A stretch of DNA of 64,000 nt, from positions 166,929 through 230,928 of the forward strand of contig JAVYIG010002730.1 in the NCBI GenBank assembly GCA_035222895.1. Direction: 5' to 3'. A model generated the notes under the pieces. The model worked only from the letters and a program-made list of their open reading frames with translations. It was not told the DNA's origin and made no database searches. Of this stretch, positions 1-15,100 are shown piece by piece; within the stretch, counting starts at the first letter, position 1; each line of letters begins with the position of its first letter. The position numbers and the translations under genes are program-made. The stretch comes from Strongylocentrotus droebachiensis (Eukaryota; Echinodermata; Echinoidea; Camarodonta; Strongylocentrotidae).

Positions 1-85
1 TATTATTACTATCATGGAGCGAAACTGAATATGACGATCGAGATCGACTTCCCCTTTATATACATAATAATTAAACGTTTAAAAC

Positions 86-175
86 CTCATTTGTGTTCCT
101 GGCTTCTGATATCAGATCAGCTGCGAGTTGTTCCATTTTCTTCGCCATCTCTTGAAATACAAGTTTATGTTCCAC
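86..175 (-). CDS. TRPC-like exon 5: pre-transmembrane helix
   Basis: It is 90 bp (30 codons), phase 0, with acceptor TCACCAG. The charged helix (VEHKLVFQEMAKKMEQLAAD, then LISEARN) aligns in pattern with the TRPC segment after the DPI motif (E.EF...Y..L...C..FA..LL...R...E). The donor (GAG|GTTTTA) is weaker than the others, so the 3' border is less sure. The following exons lie outside the window. Confidence 0.65.
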
Positions 176-3100
176 CTGGTGAGAACACAGAATGAATAGA
201 AGAGGGTAACATATAAGGTTAATCAATCCACTCACTTAATAATCTCTTCCTTAGATTGTCACACTTCTGCTTTAATCATTGTTTCTCCCTCTCTCCTATA
301 TGTCTCGTCTCTCAATAACCCTCACCCCTCTCTCTCTCCCTCTCTTTCTCTCTATCTCTCTCTCTCTCACTCTCACTCTCTCTCTCTCTCCCATTCTCTC
401 TATTTCTCTCCTTCATATTATTGTATGACTATGATTGATGTTTACATTTGTAAGGCATTTTGTCCTTTGTCATTTCACTTTGTAAACTGCATGTAATTCA
501 GCCCCAGGGCTGGCATGTGGGATTCTTTTAAAAAATAAAAAATTACCTAATCCCCCCAAAATACAAAGAGCTTGACGGAAGTGGGTCGTCGGTTTTCATT
601 ATACAGAAAGCCATAATTCGCTGACACCAGACTTAGTGGAAATCTGCACACATTAATTTATGTTCTAACATCTACCTTGTCACAGTATGAAAAGAAGTGG
701 ACAACATAATAAAGAACTTAATTCTCCAAGCAGCTAAATCCACTTTGGACCGGAATGTATTTGTTTGTAGATGAATATGTGCATCTGACACATGAGAATC
801 AAATTTTGCATTTATAACATATTTTTCGAAGTGTATGCCATGTTTATTAAAAATTGTCGTTTCATTCCTTGAAGGAGCTAATCTCCTGTGGTGAATACCA
901 ATTAGTTCATTCGAGCTACGTTTTCCACTATTTTTGTCGAAAAAGGTGCAATTACCAGTCAAGACGATCAGTGCAAAATTTGAATGAATTTAACATTAAA
1001 TTACTTTAAAGGTAAAGACCAGTTATGGTCATGCGATTGCATTGTGAAAGAAACGTTGTGGAATCGATCAGAAAAGGTTGATCATCTAGCATCTAGCATC
1101 TGCAAGGTTCTGGAATCATCAAAATGATAAGAAATTTGGCCCATTCTTCGTAAAGTTACAAGCACTATACACAGAAAGATGTATATGGGACTACCCTTTA
1201 TCTCTCACAGTCCATGAGAGAAACAAATTTACCAAATATATGAATTAGTAGGCGGTTTCCCGGCAAATTTTTTATCATCATGTATTAGTCAAAACATATT
1301 CTTTCACATGATTGGTAATGAGAGCTTCCATTTCATTTTTTGAAATTGGGGCCTTTCCAATACTGGTCTTTACCTTTAATGAATACTTTTGGATTAGCTC
1401 GCTTTGGAATGAACTATCTGAAAGAATTGCTTCTACGGGATTTTTTTTTTTCTAGAATTTTTTTTCAAATATTGTTTTCAATAACCTATAAACATTGGCA
1501 AAATGATAAAATATGCTCTTGGTAGCACTGTGTTTTGCATTGAATTTCATTCGTTAAAGTGGTTTGAACGTGCTCAAAGAGAAGGTCGACAGCAGAATCA
1601 TTCCAAAAAGGGCTAAACCTCCCCCCCCCCCCGAAATTATAAAAACAGATTATGAAAAACATAATTCATTGCTCGATTTGTTTAAAGATGATGTAAATTA
1701 TGTCACGCAATATTTGTGCCATATATACACAAAGAATTGAAAATGTACACGAGAAACTGGTAAAATAAAACCCCTTGATTAATACACAAGACGTTGTCAT
1801 GGGTTTACCCCTTTTGGAATAAAACTATTCATATTAGCTCCTTAAAAACGTTCTGCAATTCAGTTTTAGAGTTGATATCTCTTTTGTTTATATTTTATCA
1901 TTCTGTGCGCTTGTACTATGACAAAGCTTGTTTTGTATCCCTTTACAATGACGTCACATTCGAAATGGTTATTTAACCTGGAATGTGTAGTTCATCTGAA
2001 TATGGGGCAAAGTCACAAAGTTCAAGAAGAAAAAAAAATGTTATTGTCACTAGTGATTCTTCATTTGTGTGCAGGTTGGATTGTGTTTTGAAGGAATAAC
2101 AATGAATTTTTGCAACGTTTCACGTTTGGCTTAGCCCATTATTCAGATATACTGTACAGTCCATGATTACATAGTCATGCACAGTGGGGCATTAATGAAG
2201 AGGGGAATCAACTGGCTTTCCAATTGAGAAAGCCTTGTTATGGATGAACTTTCGTAAAGTTTGACCTTCGACGGAATTTCTTCATTTGTTAGTTATTACA
2301 AAGATATCTCTTTGGTTGTAGTATCTCTTTGATTATTAGGGACTTTTAGATTTACACGACGGAGAACGTGCACTGCCCTTTTAAGGCAATGTGACGTCAC
2401 TACCAGTGCCTTAAAAGGACGTCACATTGCCTTAAAAGGGCAGTCCACGTTCTCCGTTGTGCAAGTCTAAAAGTCCCTATTATAAACATTTCGAACTCGG
2501 AGAAGAATGTATAGTAACTTTTTTTTTTTTTTTTTTAAATTTTGTTTTATTTCTCCAGATGTGTAATACAAACCATGACATACAATTGAATAAAATAAAC
2601 GTGTTCAATATTGATGCTTTTACATAAACATAATTAAACACAAACTTATTTGCAGTATAATATAACTTAGCAACAAAGTAAACGTATAAGTACCTAAACA
2701 TAATATGTCAATTGTAAATGTTATTCACTTATAAATTACAAAAAAAAAACTTAAACAAATCTGGAGGTAATTTTACTGAAACAATCCTGCCCTCTCCATG
2801 CCCCCTCCCTACCCCCTTCATCACACAAACCTACTCACCCTCTATCGCACAAACATACTCACCCACACACATACTCACCCCCCCCCCCCCCCACACACAC
2901 ACACACACACTAACACATACATACATCCATGCACACACACACACACGCACACACGCACACGCTTACCTCGGCATAGCTTATTTTGTTGAGTGTCTTTGTC
3001 AGCTGAAAAGCCTTGTCGATGGGGTCGCTGTAGGCTTGAGTCACGTAAGCAGGGGTAGCTATAGCGCTGTACTGCTCCACGAGACCAACCGATTGGAGGA

Positions 3101-6100
3101 GGCCGTCGACCGTGGTGGCGCCGCCTGAGCCAGAGGCGTACTTCGTCTCTGGGATACGAGCTCCAGCATCGAGGAGTCTCTGTACAGAGCGTCCCAGAAA
3201 AAAACGTAACCGAGAATTACCGATATTTTATCATAACTTAATCACAATCATAATTAACAAATGACACATATTTGTCAAGATTAGATTGTCTTCTTTCATA
3301 TTTTAATGCAACTCATATTATGCATATTAGTGTATCAATCGGGTATGGAAAAGTGAAAGAGAATTAGATCTATGTATGTAGATACATGTGAATAAAACAA
3401 ATAATTCAATTTGGTAACCCTCAATCACGTTAATGTACAAATAATATACATGATATATATATATATAAATATATATGTGTGTGTGTAGAGAGAGAGAGAG
3501 AGAGGGAGAGATGGGCCCCTAAAACATGCCATTTTAAAACTTACATGAATTATCACTAATTTCAAAAGGATATTTATAATAGTCATACTGACGTTATACA
3601 AGTTAGGAATATTGGAGTAATATTTTTTTGCGTTTGTTTTGCAGTGAGAAGCCATTTCGCATAGACCTCATTAATAAATGCATTCATTTCGTTTGCCGAG
3701 CGGCGTAGTGTTTGCGTTTGTAGTTGCTTGGTCGGTCAAGCATTTCCTTTAAAATAACAGTCCCTGTTTTACACGAGAACTGCATATATAGGGCTTTGTG
3801 TTCTATGCGCCACCGCACGTGGAATGATTAACCGGAAGATAATTTCAACCGCATTCGCTTTAAAAAAAAAAAAAAGAGAGAGTAACATGCATCCATGGGC
3901 CAATCTACATGTCCCGTCGTTAAAGGAAAATGAAACCCAACAAAAATTAGCCGAAAGCCTTTTGAAAAAGTGTGAGCCAATTTAAACTATCCTTGAATTA
4001 CTAATATCTTATTACTTTGCAAAAAGAACAGTCTTTCCCAATTTTGCAGTTTCCTTGCTAGCCATTCTCTCGTTTGAGTCGCCATTTTGATTTAGTAGTT
4101 ATGTCAGAGTAGTGCACCATTAGAGCTACCTACTGACCTTGTTGTTATTGTTACATTGTAGGACCATTTACCCAATGAAATACATGACAATGGTTTTCTA
4201 ATAATACTGTATATATATTTTTGTAATGCATTCAAAGGTAAAGGATATTCTCTCATCAACTTTGGTGATACGCTATTTGGTTCAGCTGTTTCAAACACTT
4301 GGACAGTGACAAAGAAATTCACTGAACTGCTGAAAGACATCACCTCAGTGTATCGGATGCAGGAGTAACAAGATTGCTGCTGCTTGAATCGATTGATGTA
4401 GATGTACAATGCCCAGTTGTTATGCAACACCCTGTCAATTTTACGAAGATCAATCGACATGCACATCTCTGAGATCACCTTTTTTTAAAGGCAGCTCCCA
4501 TGGGAGAATGGCTAGCAAAGAAAATGCACACTTTGAAAAGATTGTTAACCTTGCTATGTAATCAAATTTCAAGATATTTTGACTTGCTGAAAGATTTGAA
4601 TAAGATGTTCAGCTAATTATCCTTTAAAGGGGGAATAGACCCTTATCTGGTATCAATATAATTAGAAGAACGAGTTTAACTAAATTAGTAGAACACTGAT
4701 CTCGATGCCTGATTCAGGATTAAAACTAATCGAGATTACAAATACACCGTATGGACACGGTTTGGGTCACGTGACTCACCTTCACGATGGAGTAGTTGTT
4801 CTTTTGGGCTGCTCTCATGATAGGGGTGAGAAGAGGGTGGAAGTCACTCCCCTCGCAGCGGCAGTTGATGATGCGATCCCGCTCGTCTTCTGGCTGTCAT
4901 GACAACAGAGGATGCGAGTAAGTTCATTAGACGAGATACTATGTCATGACAGTCGGGAACACTCTGAACTGTCTTTTAATGAAGACCCCAAAAATGGTTT
5001 CATATACAATATCCTACCAGGGCCTAGAGGGTTAAGAGGAGGTAAAAGGGGGCAGGGGCGCTACTAGTTAGTGTGATCAACATTGGAAACGTGAAATAAT
5101 AACATAGAACAAATAAACAATGATGAAACAAATAGATACTGAATGCATGATATATATATAAAGAGGAAAAAAGTTGAGGGACATATATAGAGGGGGTTGG
5201 GATGAGAGAGGGAGAGAGGGAAAGAGAGGGAGAAAGAGAGAGAGAGAGAAAGATAGACAAGGACGGAGCTGACATAGAAAGTGAAAGAGAGCGAGAAAGG
5301 TGGAAAAAGGGAGAGAGGGGAAAAAGAGGCGAGAGAGAAAAAGAGGGGAGAGAGAAAGAGAGGAGAGAGAGGAGAGGGGAGAGAATGGTGGGGCAGAAAA
5401 CAAACCTTTTGCTCGGCATATTCGAGAAGGCACTTGACGGCGTGTTCGAACTCGGTCTCGGCTGCCCTTAAGAGCGCGTCACCAACGAGGACGTCCAGAA
5501 GAAGAAGTTCCGTGATGATAACTGCCAAGGATTAATCACAAAATCAACAATAAATGTACCATAATACCCGAAGCAGTAGCAACAACAGTAACATAAGTAA
5601 ATGATAATAATATCAACGATAATAACAATAATCATAAAAATAATTATACGAGAAATGAAATATTAATAATAATCATACGAATAATAATAATGATAATGAT
5701 AATTATTATAGTGATAATGTAAGAGTTAAAGATAAACTTGAGTTCTGGTAAAAAAAGAAAATGAATTCTCACAGAATCTAACGAAACTTACACTGAATGT
5801 TCAAGATTACAAATAAATGTCATGTGCCAAACAATTTTGGAAGAAAATGTATACCGGCTGAGTAATGAGCATAGAAAGATAAGGGAATCAGGGTAGTACT
5901 AGCCCCGACACCATGTGTGTTGTCCCATATACATCTTTCTATGTAAGTGATTGTAACTTTACCAAGACTCTGCCAAATTTATGATGATTTTGATGACTCC
6001 AGAACCTTGCATTACACACCATTACTTACATGCTATATGATCAACTTTTCTGATCCATTCCACACCTTTTCTTTCACAATGCAATCGCATTACCAGAACT

Positions 6101-9100
6101 CAAGTTTATCTTTAAAATTAGACTCATTCCCTACTTGTATTTGTCACAATTACTATTCATTTCTCTAGTCTCTTCTCCATACATATTCATTTCACATCAT
6201 TTGCATATTCATTTCATCCATTCATCTCCAGACTCCACCACATACCAACTCTTAAAGCTAGAACAGGTGGTATGTTCTCTTCTCATTTACATATTTCCAC
6301 TTCTATCACTGGTTCCCTCCTCCTTTTTCTTATGAATATTCAGTTCTATTCTTAAATCCTATTTTGCTATTGGTTGATAATGTATTTTTCATTTGAATAT
6401 AATCTGCATGAAGCACATGTACAGCCTGATAGAATAAAACTCATGCAGAGCTGGACTGGACTTATACCCCATTCACAGTGGCCTCAAACACCGCGACAGC
6501 AGCGGGACTGTCCCGCTGCTGTCGCGGTGTTGTCTTCAGTGTGAAGGCTCGGACCCGTTATAAACTATCGCGGGATAACACCGCCTCGCGATAACGCCGC
6601 GACAAACTATCGCTAGGTTCGCCTAGCTACAGCAGCGGGACAGTCCCGCTGCTGTCGCGGTGTTTACTCAGTGTGAAGGCTCTCCGCTATAACACCGCGA
6701 CAAACACGTGTGATTTGTTTACTTACCTATCACTGACCTCTTTTCTCCAGCAATGGGGAACATAAAGTGAAATAGAAATAAAGTAACCAGTGGATTCAAA
6801 TTGATTTTATTATTATGTAGATATTATAATTATCCAAATAAAAATATTTCACACTTCAAAAAATTAAAATATTCTGACTGGAAGCAATAAAAATGCTAGT
6901 GAACTAAAATATTGCGATTCGTTCTCTGCAATTCCAGTAGAATGAAAGCGACAGCAATACGTAAAAGTATAGATAGATCCATAGCTAAATCGAGCTAGCT
7001 ACATGAGGAAGAGTGTGTAAAGTACAGCTAGCGCGCGCAATTTCAAGCAATCGAAAACCCCGCGCTGAAGTATTTCCGGTCATATCGGGGTCACTCGCGG
7101 GTCATGAGCCATGCATACACGTGTTTGTTACGGAGGTAATAAAAATCACCCGCTGCAGCGTGAATGGGTACATGATATTTATCCCGCTGCTGCAGCGGGA
7201 TAACTTTTCTACTGTGAATGCATTTGTAGCGGTGTTATGGCGGTGTCGCCGCTCCGCTACAACGCCGCTACAAATTTCAAAACCACTGTGAATGGGGTAT
7301 TACACTGTGTTAGAGGTATTAATTTAGAGCTCTGTTGGCATGATAAGTTAGAGACTTGGGAGAGAGGATTTGTGAGTTTGGCAGTGATTTGCATGATTGG
7401 TGTTTAATTCAGTGATTGATTGGCAAGAGATTGTTTAATTAGTTTACACTGGTGGCAGCGGTGGGATGATTGGTGTTTAATTCAGTGATTGATTGGCAAG
7501 AGATTATTTTATTAGTTTACACTGGTGGCAGCGGTGGGATAGAGCTATGTTGGCATTATAAGTTAGAGATTTAGGAGAGAGGATTTGGGTGTTTGGGAGT
7601 GGTTTTGCATGATTGGTGTTTAATTCAGTGATTGATTGGCAAGATATTATTTTATTAGTTTACAATAAAATCGATGACAATAATCTTAATGACAATGAAA
7701 AAGACGACAATAATGATAATGCGAGAATAAAATACAATTGTTACTTTATGATGACAGAAAGGTATTGCAGTAAATAAAGAAATATATGTATGCTTTATTG
7801 ACTACTCTAAAGCATTTGACAAAATTCACCACGACAAATTGATTGAAAGCTTACAAAAGATTAATCTAGATGGTAAGAACATACGTCTCATATCTCAACT
7901 TTACTGGGAGCAGACAGCTGCCATCAAAGTTAACAATGAAATTACAGGTTACACAAAAATCAAAAGAGGAGTACGTCAGGGGTGTGTAATGTCCCCATCT
8001 CTGTTCAACGTGTGCACAGAGTTGGTATTCAGGGAAATTTCAGATATGAAAGGCGTTAGTACTGGGGGGGGGGGGGGTGTAAATATTAATCATTTACGTT
8101 ATGCTGATGACACTGTACTTTGCGCAGTGAATGAAGCAGATTTACAACATGTATTGGATATTGTAAAAGTCAAAAAGTGAAGAGTTTGGTCTAAGCATGA
8201 ATGTCAAGAAAACTAATTCAATGATTTTTAGTAGAACAGAGAATAAGCCTAGAATATGTTTGAAACTCGATGGACATATCATTGAGCAAGTCAGTAATTA
8301 CATCTACTTAGGACAAAATATCACAGATGATGCCAGATGCGAAGCAGAAATAAAAAGAAGAATAGAAATTGCTCGGAATACATTTCTGGCAATGAAAGGA
8401 TTATTCACAAATAGAAAGGTGAAATTTGCGTTTAGGTTGAGACTAGTAAACTGTTATGTATGGTCTGTCCTATTGTATGGAGCAGAAACATGGACAATAA
8501 ACAAGGCCATGGAAAATAGAATAACATCTTTTGAGATGTGGATCTACAGAAGAATGATGAAAATATCCTGGAAACGAATGAAAACTAACAAAGAGATATT
8601 GCACATGGCAGGGCGTAAACAAATTGCACGAGTAGGATTAGTTAAGGAGAGAAAAATCAAATACTTTGGTCATGTTAAAAGGCACCAAAGCCTCTTAAAG
8701 AATGTATTGGAAGGAAGAGTGGAAGGAAGTAGACCTAGAGGGAGACCCAGAATCAACTGGGAAGAGAATGTCAAGAACTGGAGTGGACTATAACTGCAAG
8801 AGTGCACCAGAATGGCAGAAGATAGAGTGAAATGGAGAGATGTTGCAATCAACCTCCGAACCGGGAGAAGATACTTAGATAGATAGATAGTTAGTTTCTT
8901 CTTCTTGTTAGTTAACCATTGACCGTTTGGAGTTGTATTGTTATTGAAATTAATGTCAACTATCTCTGACAGAAGAACACCACCTCATACAGATGGAAAG
9001 GACTGCTGGTACAATTCTATTATTATTTATATCATACAACAATATTTCATGCATTCATGCCCTTAGAGTAGATTCTTGTGACCCACTTGTGTGCAGTTTC

Positions 9101-12100
9101 ACTTAAGAATATGTGCTTTAATATCAATATCAGATACCTGTAATAGAGATACAAAGGTATGATTGGTCCACAAGTGATATCGATTGCGAATATCGTAATA
9201 AACATATTTCACTCACGGTCAGTTTTCGATGTTACATTGACAAACCGGTCAAATTTGTATATTTTTGCGTGATACGGTATTCAAGAACCGGTACCTATTA
9301 TTGCATTGTCTTAGGCCATGTCTTTTTGTTTATCATCATCACACAGTCATTCTTTATACCTCCTAGACAGCCAATTAGGAAATAACCAACACTACTCAAT
9401 ACATGTGGTACATTATCAGCTAGATTAAAGGGATTTTGAGCTCTGGTAATGGTGATAATTATTTATTAGCTTTGTCATTTTTTTTTTAGGGGGGATGGGG
9501 TGCATAGTAAAAGTTGCCCCTGAAAGAGACTGCTCACCAAAATGCCTTCATTTTCTACTTGTGCTGACAAATTGAGTGGACAAACACCAATGCCTCATGT
9601 GTGCCTCTAATATGATTGACGTTTTGTCCCACATGCTCATTCAGGCGCGCAGTGCATGTCCTTTTCAGCAAGATCGAGTCCATTACTTATCAATATGACG
9701 ATTCCTAAACCTCTGAGCATGCACAAATTCGTGTGTCCTACACGAATAACCTTTGCGAATCGCTTTCAGTTTATATCACAATGCTTTTGCAGAGAAAGAG
9801 AACGCTCCAAAGTTCAGTTATATACAGTTGATTAGATGCAGTAGCCCGGTTTACTGACACATTCACATTGTATGCATATTTTTCCCTAAAAAGGGTTGTT
9901 TTGACAAATAATGTATGCAGACTGGATTTCAAGAATCGTAGTTCATTCATTAAAACAGGTCACTAGGTCCCCAGGAATGAAACTTCCATACATTTGAGTA
10001 TACCGGTCTTTTATGCAGTATGGCCTTTTGAAGATGTACATGTATAATGAATGACGAGCAAGGTTTCATTTGTATCTTCAAGATTGGGGCTTTGAATAAA
10101 TTAAGCAGGCACAATGGTCCTTAAACCCGAAAGGAGGGGGGGGAGCCCTTAACAAAGGGACGCCTTAGTAGTATAGGGACACCTTAGCACTAGCACTCGA
10201 ATTGATTCCCTAAATAAACCCATTGGTTACTGATTTATAACGTGTCCCATAGTTATAATGCAGGAACCACCATCTTCCAGTACGCAAAGGGTTACCATCT
10301 TCGAGATAGAGGTTCTTGTCATGGAATAACTGTATAAAGAAAAGGGATGATGACCCACAAAGGTTGATTTCTGTAGTACATAAGCATGATTATATAGAGT
10401 CTATGAATACTGTGAGGTTCTTAAATGATCAAAATCAAAAGCTATACCGACTACATTTTGCTGAATATAGTGCTCCACAAACGTTGAGGTAGTAGGAACT
10501 TTTAGATTTGCACGTCGACATAGTGGGCTGCTACGTGTGACGTCCTTTCAAGGCACTGCAGTCCACTATGTCGACGTGCAAATCTAAAAAGTCCCCATTA
10601 TGAGGGTTTGGTTAAGCATATCAATTCCTTTGCGCTCCTTTTGGGAGATCAACCGACCCGCGCGCATTTTATATTACATGACATATGGTAAAATTCTCGA
10701 CATCTTTTTACACTTTTCTTTACCATTAAAAATCGAAATTGAGAATAATATCCTCAATCGAGATATGAGAAGAAGGAAACATTTCCTTTACATTCCATGT
10801 AAAACCATGCCCTTACTTGAAAAAAAACCTCCGTCACTTTGACGCTGAACTTTACAATCCATTTAAAAAAAATTACTCTCTCATACACAATGTCAATGGA
10901 TCGGTCGCACTGTGCTCGATTGCCTTTCAATAAACCAATCTTTAACTTTGCAGCAACGCGTTTTGCGTCAAATTTGTAAATCCTCAATCACAGACAATGA
11001 CATATGATACGTAAGCTTTTCATACATATAAATTTCATTTTGATTGATTCATTTTTAGCTCCGTCAATTTTCATGTCAAATCATGCTTCATGTCCCATTT
11101 TAGAAGCCCGACCCAGGGTTTTGTGCCAGCTAGCCCTGTATGCATGTACGTAATGCTATGCATACACATATAACTGAACATGCATAAGTACAGTACATGT
11201 ACACACGCAGCGCAGCGCGTACGAGCGCACTGCACTACATTTCATTGGGTCAGTACCATTATGAAAATAGGGGAACAATGAGTGGGATGGGTTTAGTGCC
11301 GTCACAATAAACTTGCGCATTACACGCGTACGTATAATTAGAGCAATTTATGCACCCCCAAGAAATAATGAATACAGCCCGACCTCTCTACACACAGAAC
11401 TGCACAGATACCGCACAGTCCGGTCAAGGCGGTACGCGTAGCGTTAAACTGCCAAATTTACAGAAATTGTGAGGAGCGCTTTTGCTATGAAAGGAATTGA
11501 TATGCCTAATTTACAGCTTTTTCTCGTTATGTATCAAACATGAGGGACTTTTAAGAGCAACCGTTTTAATTAGACATTTTCTACTATGATATTCTTCAAA
11601 AGGATATAAAAATTAGGATGAATTTCCGTTCCGTTCCGTTCGCAGGCTATCATTTGTTCTTTCTCTTTTTTAAAACCAGAATTCAATGTACCAACGTAAG
11701 TTTGAACAAGGATTTGTCCTTCTATCTGTTTATATAGTGTACCTGTCACAATGCGTAGTCTGCAAGCAAAGACTCCGATTTGGCACTTAAAGTCCCTCTG
11801 CACTTATTTGGCATGGAGGGATTAGACCTCCCTGCAAGGTCACTGGCAGTTGGTTACCTCATTAAATCAGCTCTAAATTAACATATGAAAAAGGCATCAT
11901 GGGGGATCAACGGGTACCGTTTAGGATTGTTGGCTGTATAGAAGGCGTAGGTAAGTGTAAGTAGTGCAGTGGGGCAGTGGGGCTTTAAAACATTGAGCTC
12001 AGCCTACCTATGCCAGTCACAAGGTTGCAGGTTGGAACCGTGTCAAGTGTTCTTTGTGGATGGTTGATTTGAATGTGATTTTAATTCAGGCATGGTAGAT

Positions 12101-15100
12101 TAACATGCACATATTATTTTAAGCCAGGTTTGATTTCAGAACATTACAATGAGGTTTTGTAGGGGAAATAAATAATATAGCGGCAACAACAAACACGACA
12201 CACCGGCGGGTGGCAGGAGCCGGAGACGGAGTACATACCATATGCAGTAAACCGTGAAGTCTACATAATATTCTCACAGTTTAGGTATAATACTGTTAAT
12301 ACGCAAAACAAGTGACAATTGGTAGAAGTTATGACAAATACCAGGGCAGAGTTATGAATGACATGCTTAGTCACTCTGGGGAAATCAGGCATGTATGGAA
12401 GTCGTTTTCAACATAATGACGACGTGGTAACCTGCTAAATTTGGTTCAATAAGGCAAAGTGAGGCCGTTAATTTCCCCATTTCAGTTCCATTTTTTCTAT
12501 TTTCAGATCGTTCCGCACCATGAAACGCGGGTTGGCTCTGTAATAACACCGGCCTTTCTGAATGGGAAAGCGGAAACTAATTACACCCTAAGCGCTGCTC
12601 CTTTTCGTACTCAGTCAATTACAATAATGAGGTAATAAGTGAGGCGAGGCGTTGACGCTCTGATCGGCATAATAACACATTTACAGGTTCCCCTTCAATA
12701 TTTCGAGCTGGTATTAACAAATATATTAAGCGGTTGAAATTTGTCAAACATCATACAACTACATCAATTTGTAAGCACACGCACACGCGCGCGCACACAC
12801 ACCTAACACGTACAGTATTATAAAGAACAAATTATTTGATTTTGATAATCCCCTGCCACGGCAGTATACAAATGATGATTAAAACAATTGAAATATAAAT
12901 CCTTTAGAGTTCTCTTCTTCGCTATGACCGGTTTCAATTTTATTTTTTTCAGATAGTGAATTCAAAATTACATTTTACAAACAAATGCAACACAACATAA
13001 GCAAACAATGGTTATAAGCACATTGCGCTGAAATGTCGCGTTGCTCGGTAACAGAATGATCTTATTATATGATATTTAACGATATATGTATGTATATAAT
13101 TGTTGCTATGTTCATGATGCTCGACTATGATTGAGTGATATTAGGTTTGTATGACATGTATATATATTTGTTCATACAATGTATTTGTTTTTGTATGTGT
13201 TTGCACTTCAGAACCTGAAGAAGGCCTCACAAGCCGAAAGCTCGTAATAAAATTGTAAAGTACAGCTATGTCTCACCATGGGTCTCACGTTCCTAGACCA
13301 TTTTCTTCACGCCTACATATTCTGGAACACCCGTTGTCATGTCAGAGTTTAGAATTCTCGCACTTATATATATATAATATATATATATATATAATTATAA
13401 AGTATATGTATATACAGTTAACAAGTAAATTATTCATACCCTATAATTAAAGCTTATCTGTACTAGTCTATAGGAGAGATTACATCACACTCAGGTGCGT
13501 AGCCAGAGTTTGATGTTTGGGGGGGGGGGGGGCACATACATGTAATCGATCGAGGTAAAAAAAAGGGGTCTACAAAATTTCAACCGATCCTGGAAATTTT
13601 AGGGGGGCACGTGCCCCCCCCCCCCCCCCGTGCCCCCCCCCCCCCCCGTGGCTACGCGCCTGATCACACTGCAAGGTCACTGAACAGGTGGTTATCTCAT
13701 CAACTCAGCTCTCAATTAACATAAGAAAAAGAGGATCATGGGAGACCAATGGTCACCGATTAGGCATTGTTTTCTATATAGAGGGAGCAAGTAGCTACCA
13801 GTAGGACAGTGTGGCTTTAAAGCTTACATCTCAAATTATTCAACAAAGGCCCTTATTCAAGTATTCAACCGGTCAACTTTCATTCTTAAGTTTAACGAAA
13901 AACCAACATACATCACATTTAAAAGAGGTATGAATAATTTAGTTGTTAACTGTATACATGCATATAATAGTCAAACCCGTCTATAAATATGAGGATATTC
14001 GGGCACCGCGTTGCCTGGAATTGTTCTGGTTCTACATTTTGCGAACGACTGAAGCAAGGGGGAAATTAGTCTGTTTACATCTCTTAATTTGATTTCGATA
14101 TAATATAAGAGATATATTCTGGCACCGCGACGCCCTAATATGAATGCATTCAGACACCTCGCTGTCTGAAACTATCCCGACTCAAAATATTATGCGAAGG
14201 GGGGAGAACAAATGCATTTTACTATCTTTAAAATGTAATTCCTCATCAAAATAAACTTTATATACGGACATTAAATTTACTAGGGGTTAAGTTGTTAACT
14301 GTATCTATCATTAATTGTTTTTACTTTTCAATGAGGAAAAAAATCTTTGGTGAGAAGATATAAACTGTATTTGGTGAAAAACATATATACAGTATATATA
14401 TATAAACACACACACAGCACCGATAGCTCAACAAACAAGCAAGAACCTGAAGAAGGCCTCACAAGCCGAAATCTCGTAACAAAATTTAGGTACAGCTACG
14501 TCTCACGTTCCTAGACCATTTTCTTCACGCCTACATTTTCTGGAACACCCGTTGTCATGTCAGAGTCGAGAATTCTCGCACTTTTATATATATACAATTG
14601 TAACTAATACATTTTAAAACACTAAAATATATCTGTTGACAAATCTATTTCATTTTTGAGAAACCTTCAGCCCAGAAGAGCATCAACTTAATTTTGCGAT
14701 TTTCATTCTGGCAATTGTAGTAAAAGGATAATAGCAGGTGAATGAAATGCTTCATCATCATACACATCTGGGAAGGAAGCATCGGTGAATTTGAAACATT
14801 TAGGTGATAAATGACTTCAGGTACGTCACGTTATCTCAAAATGGCTCTACTCAGAGGACATTTGTTGCACACAGACGCTGTGCCGTTCCTTTACACGTAA
14901 AAATCCACGGCGCCCCCTTTTTTTGCGGCGGTATACCACGTCATATCTGAACGGGTGTTGTACAAGCCCTTCTTCGGAAAAGAAAGGACAGGTGTGAAAG
15001 GTGTTTACGAACCAAAGGCCTAGGAAAATTACAAAGTTTGTATTTGCCCTAGATGCGAAACGACGAAAACAATTTCAAGGACCATAACCGAAATAGAAAA

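Noticed and set aside
2718-3128. 136-codon Thr/His-rich plus-strand open frame
   Set aside because: It is the (CA)n tract and the antisense of TRPC exon 4.
5024-5535. Several overlapping Ser/Leu- or Arg/Glu-rich open frames on both strands
   Set aside because: They come from the (GA)n microsatellite; only 5521-5406 (minus) is a real exon.
13209-14590. Repeat D as a Penelope-like 3' end
   Set aside because: Only a short CCTGAAGAAGGC-type resemblance; no coding sequence to support it.
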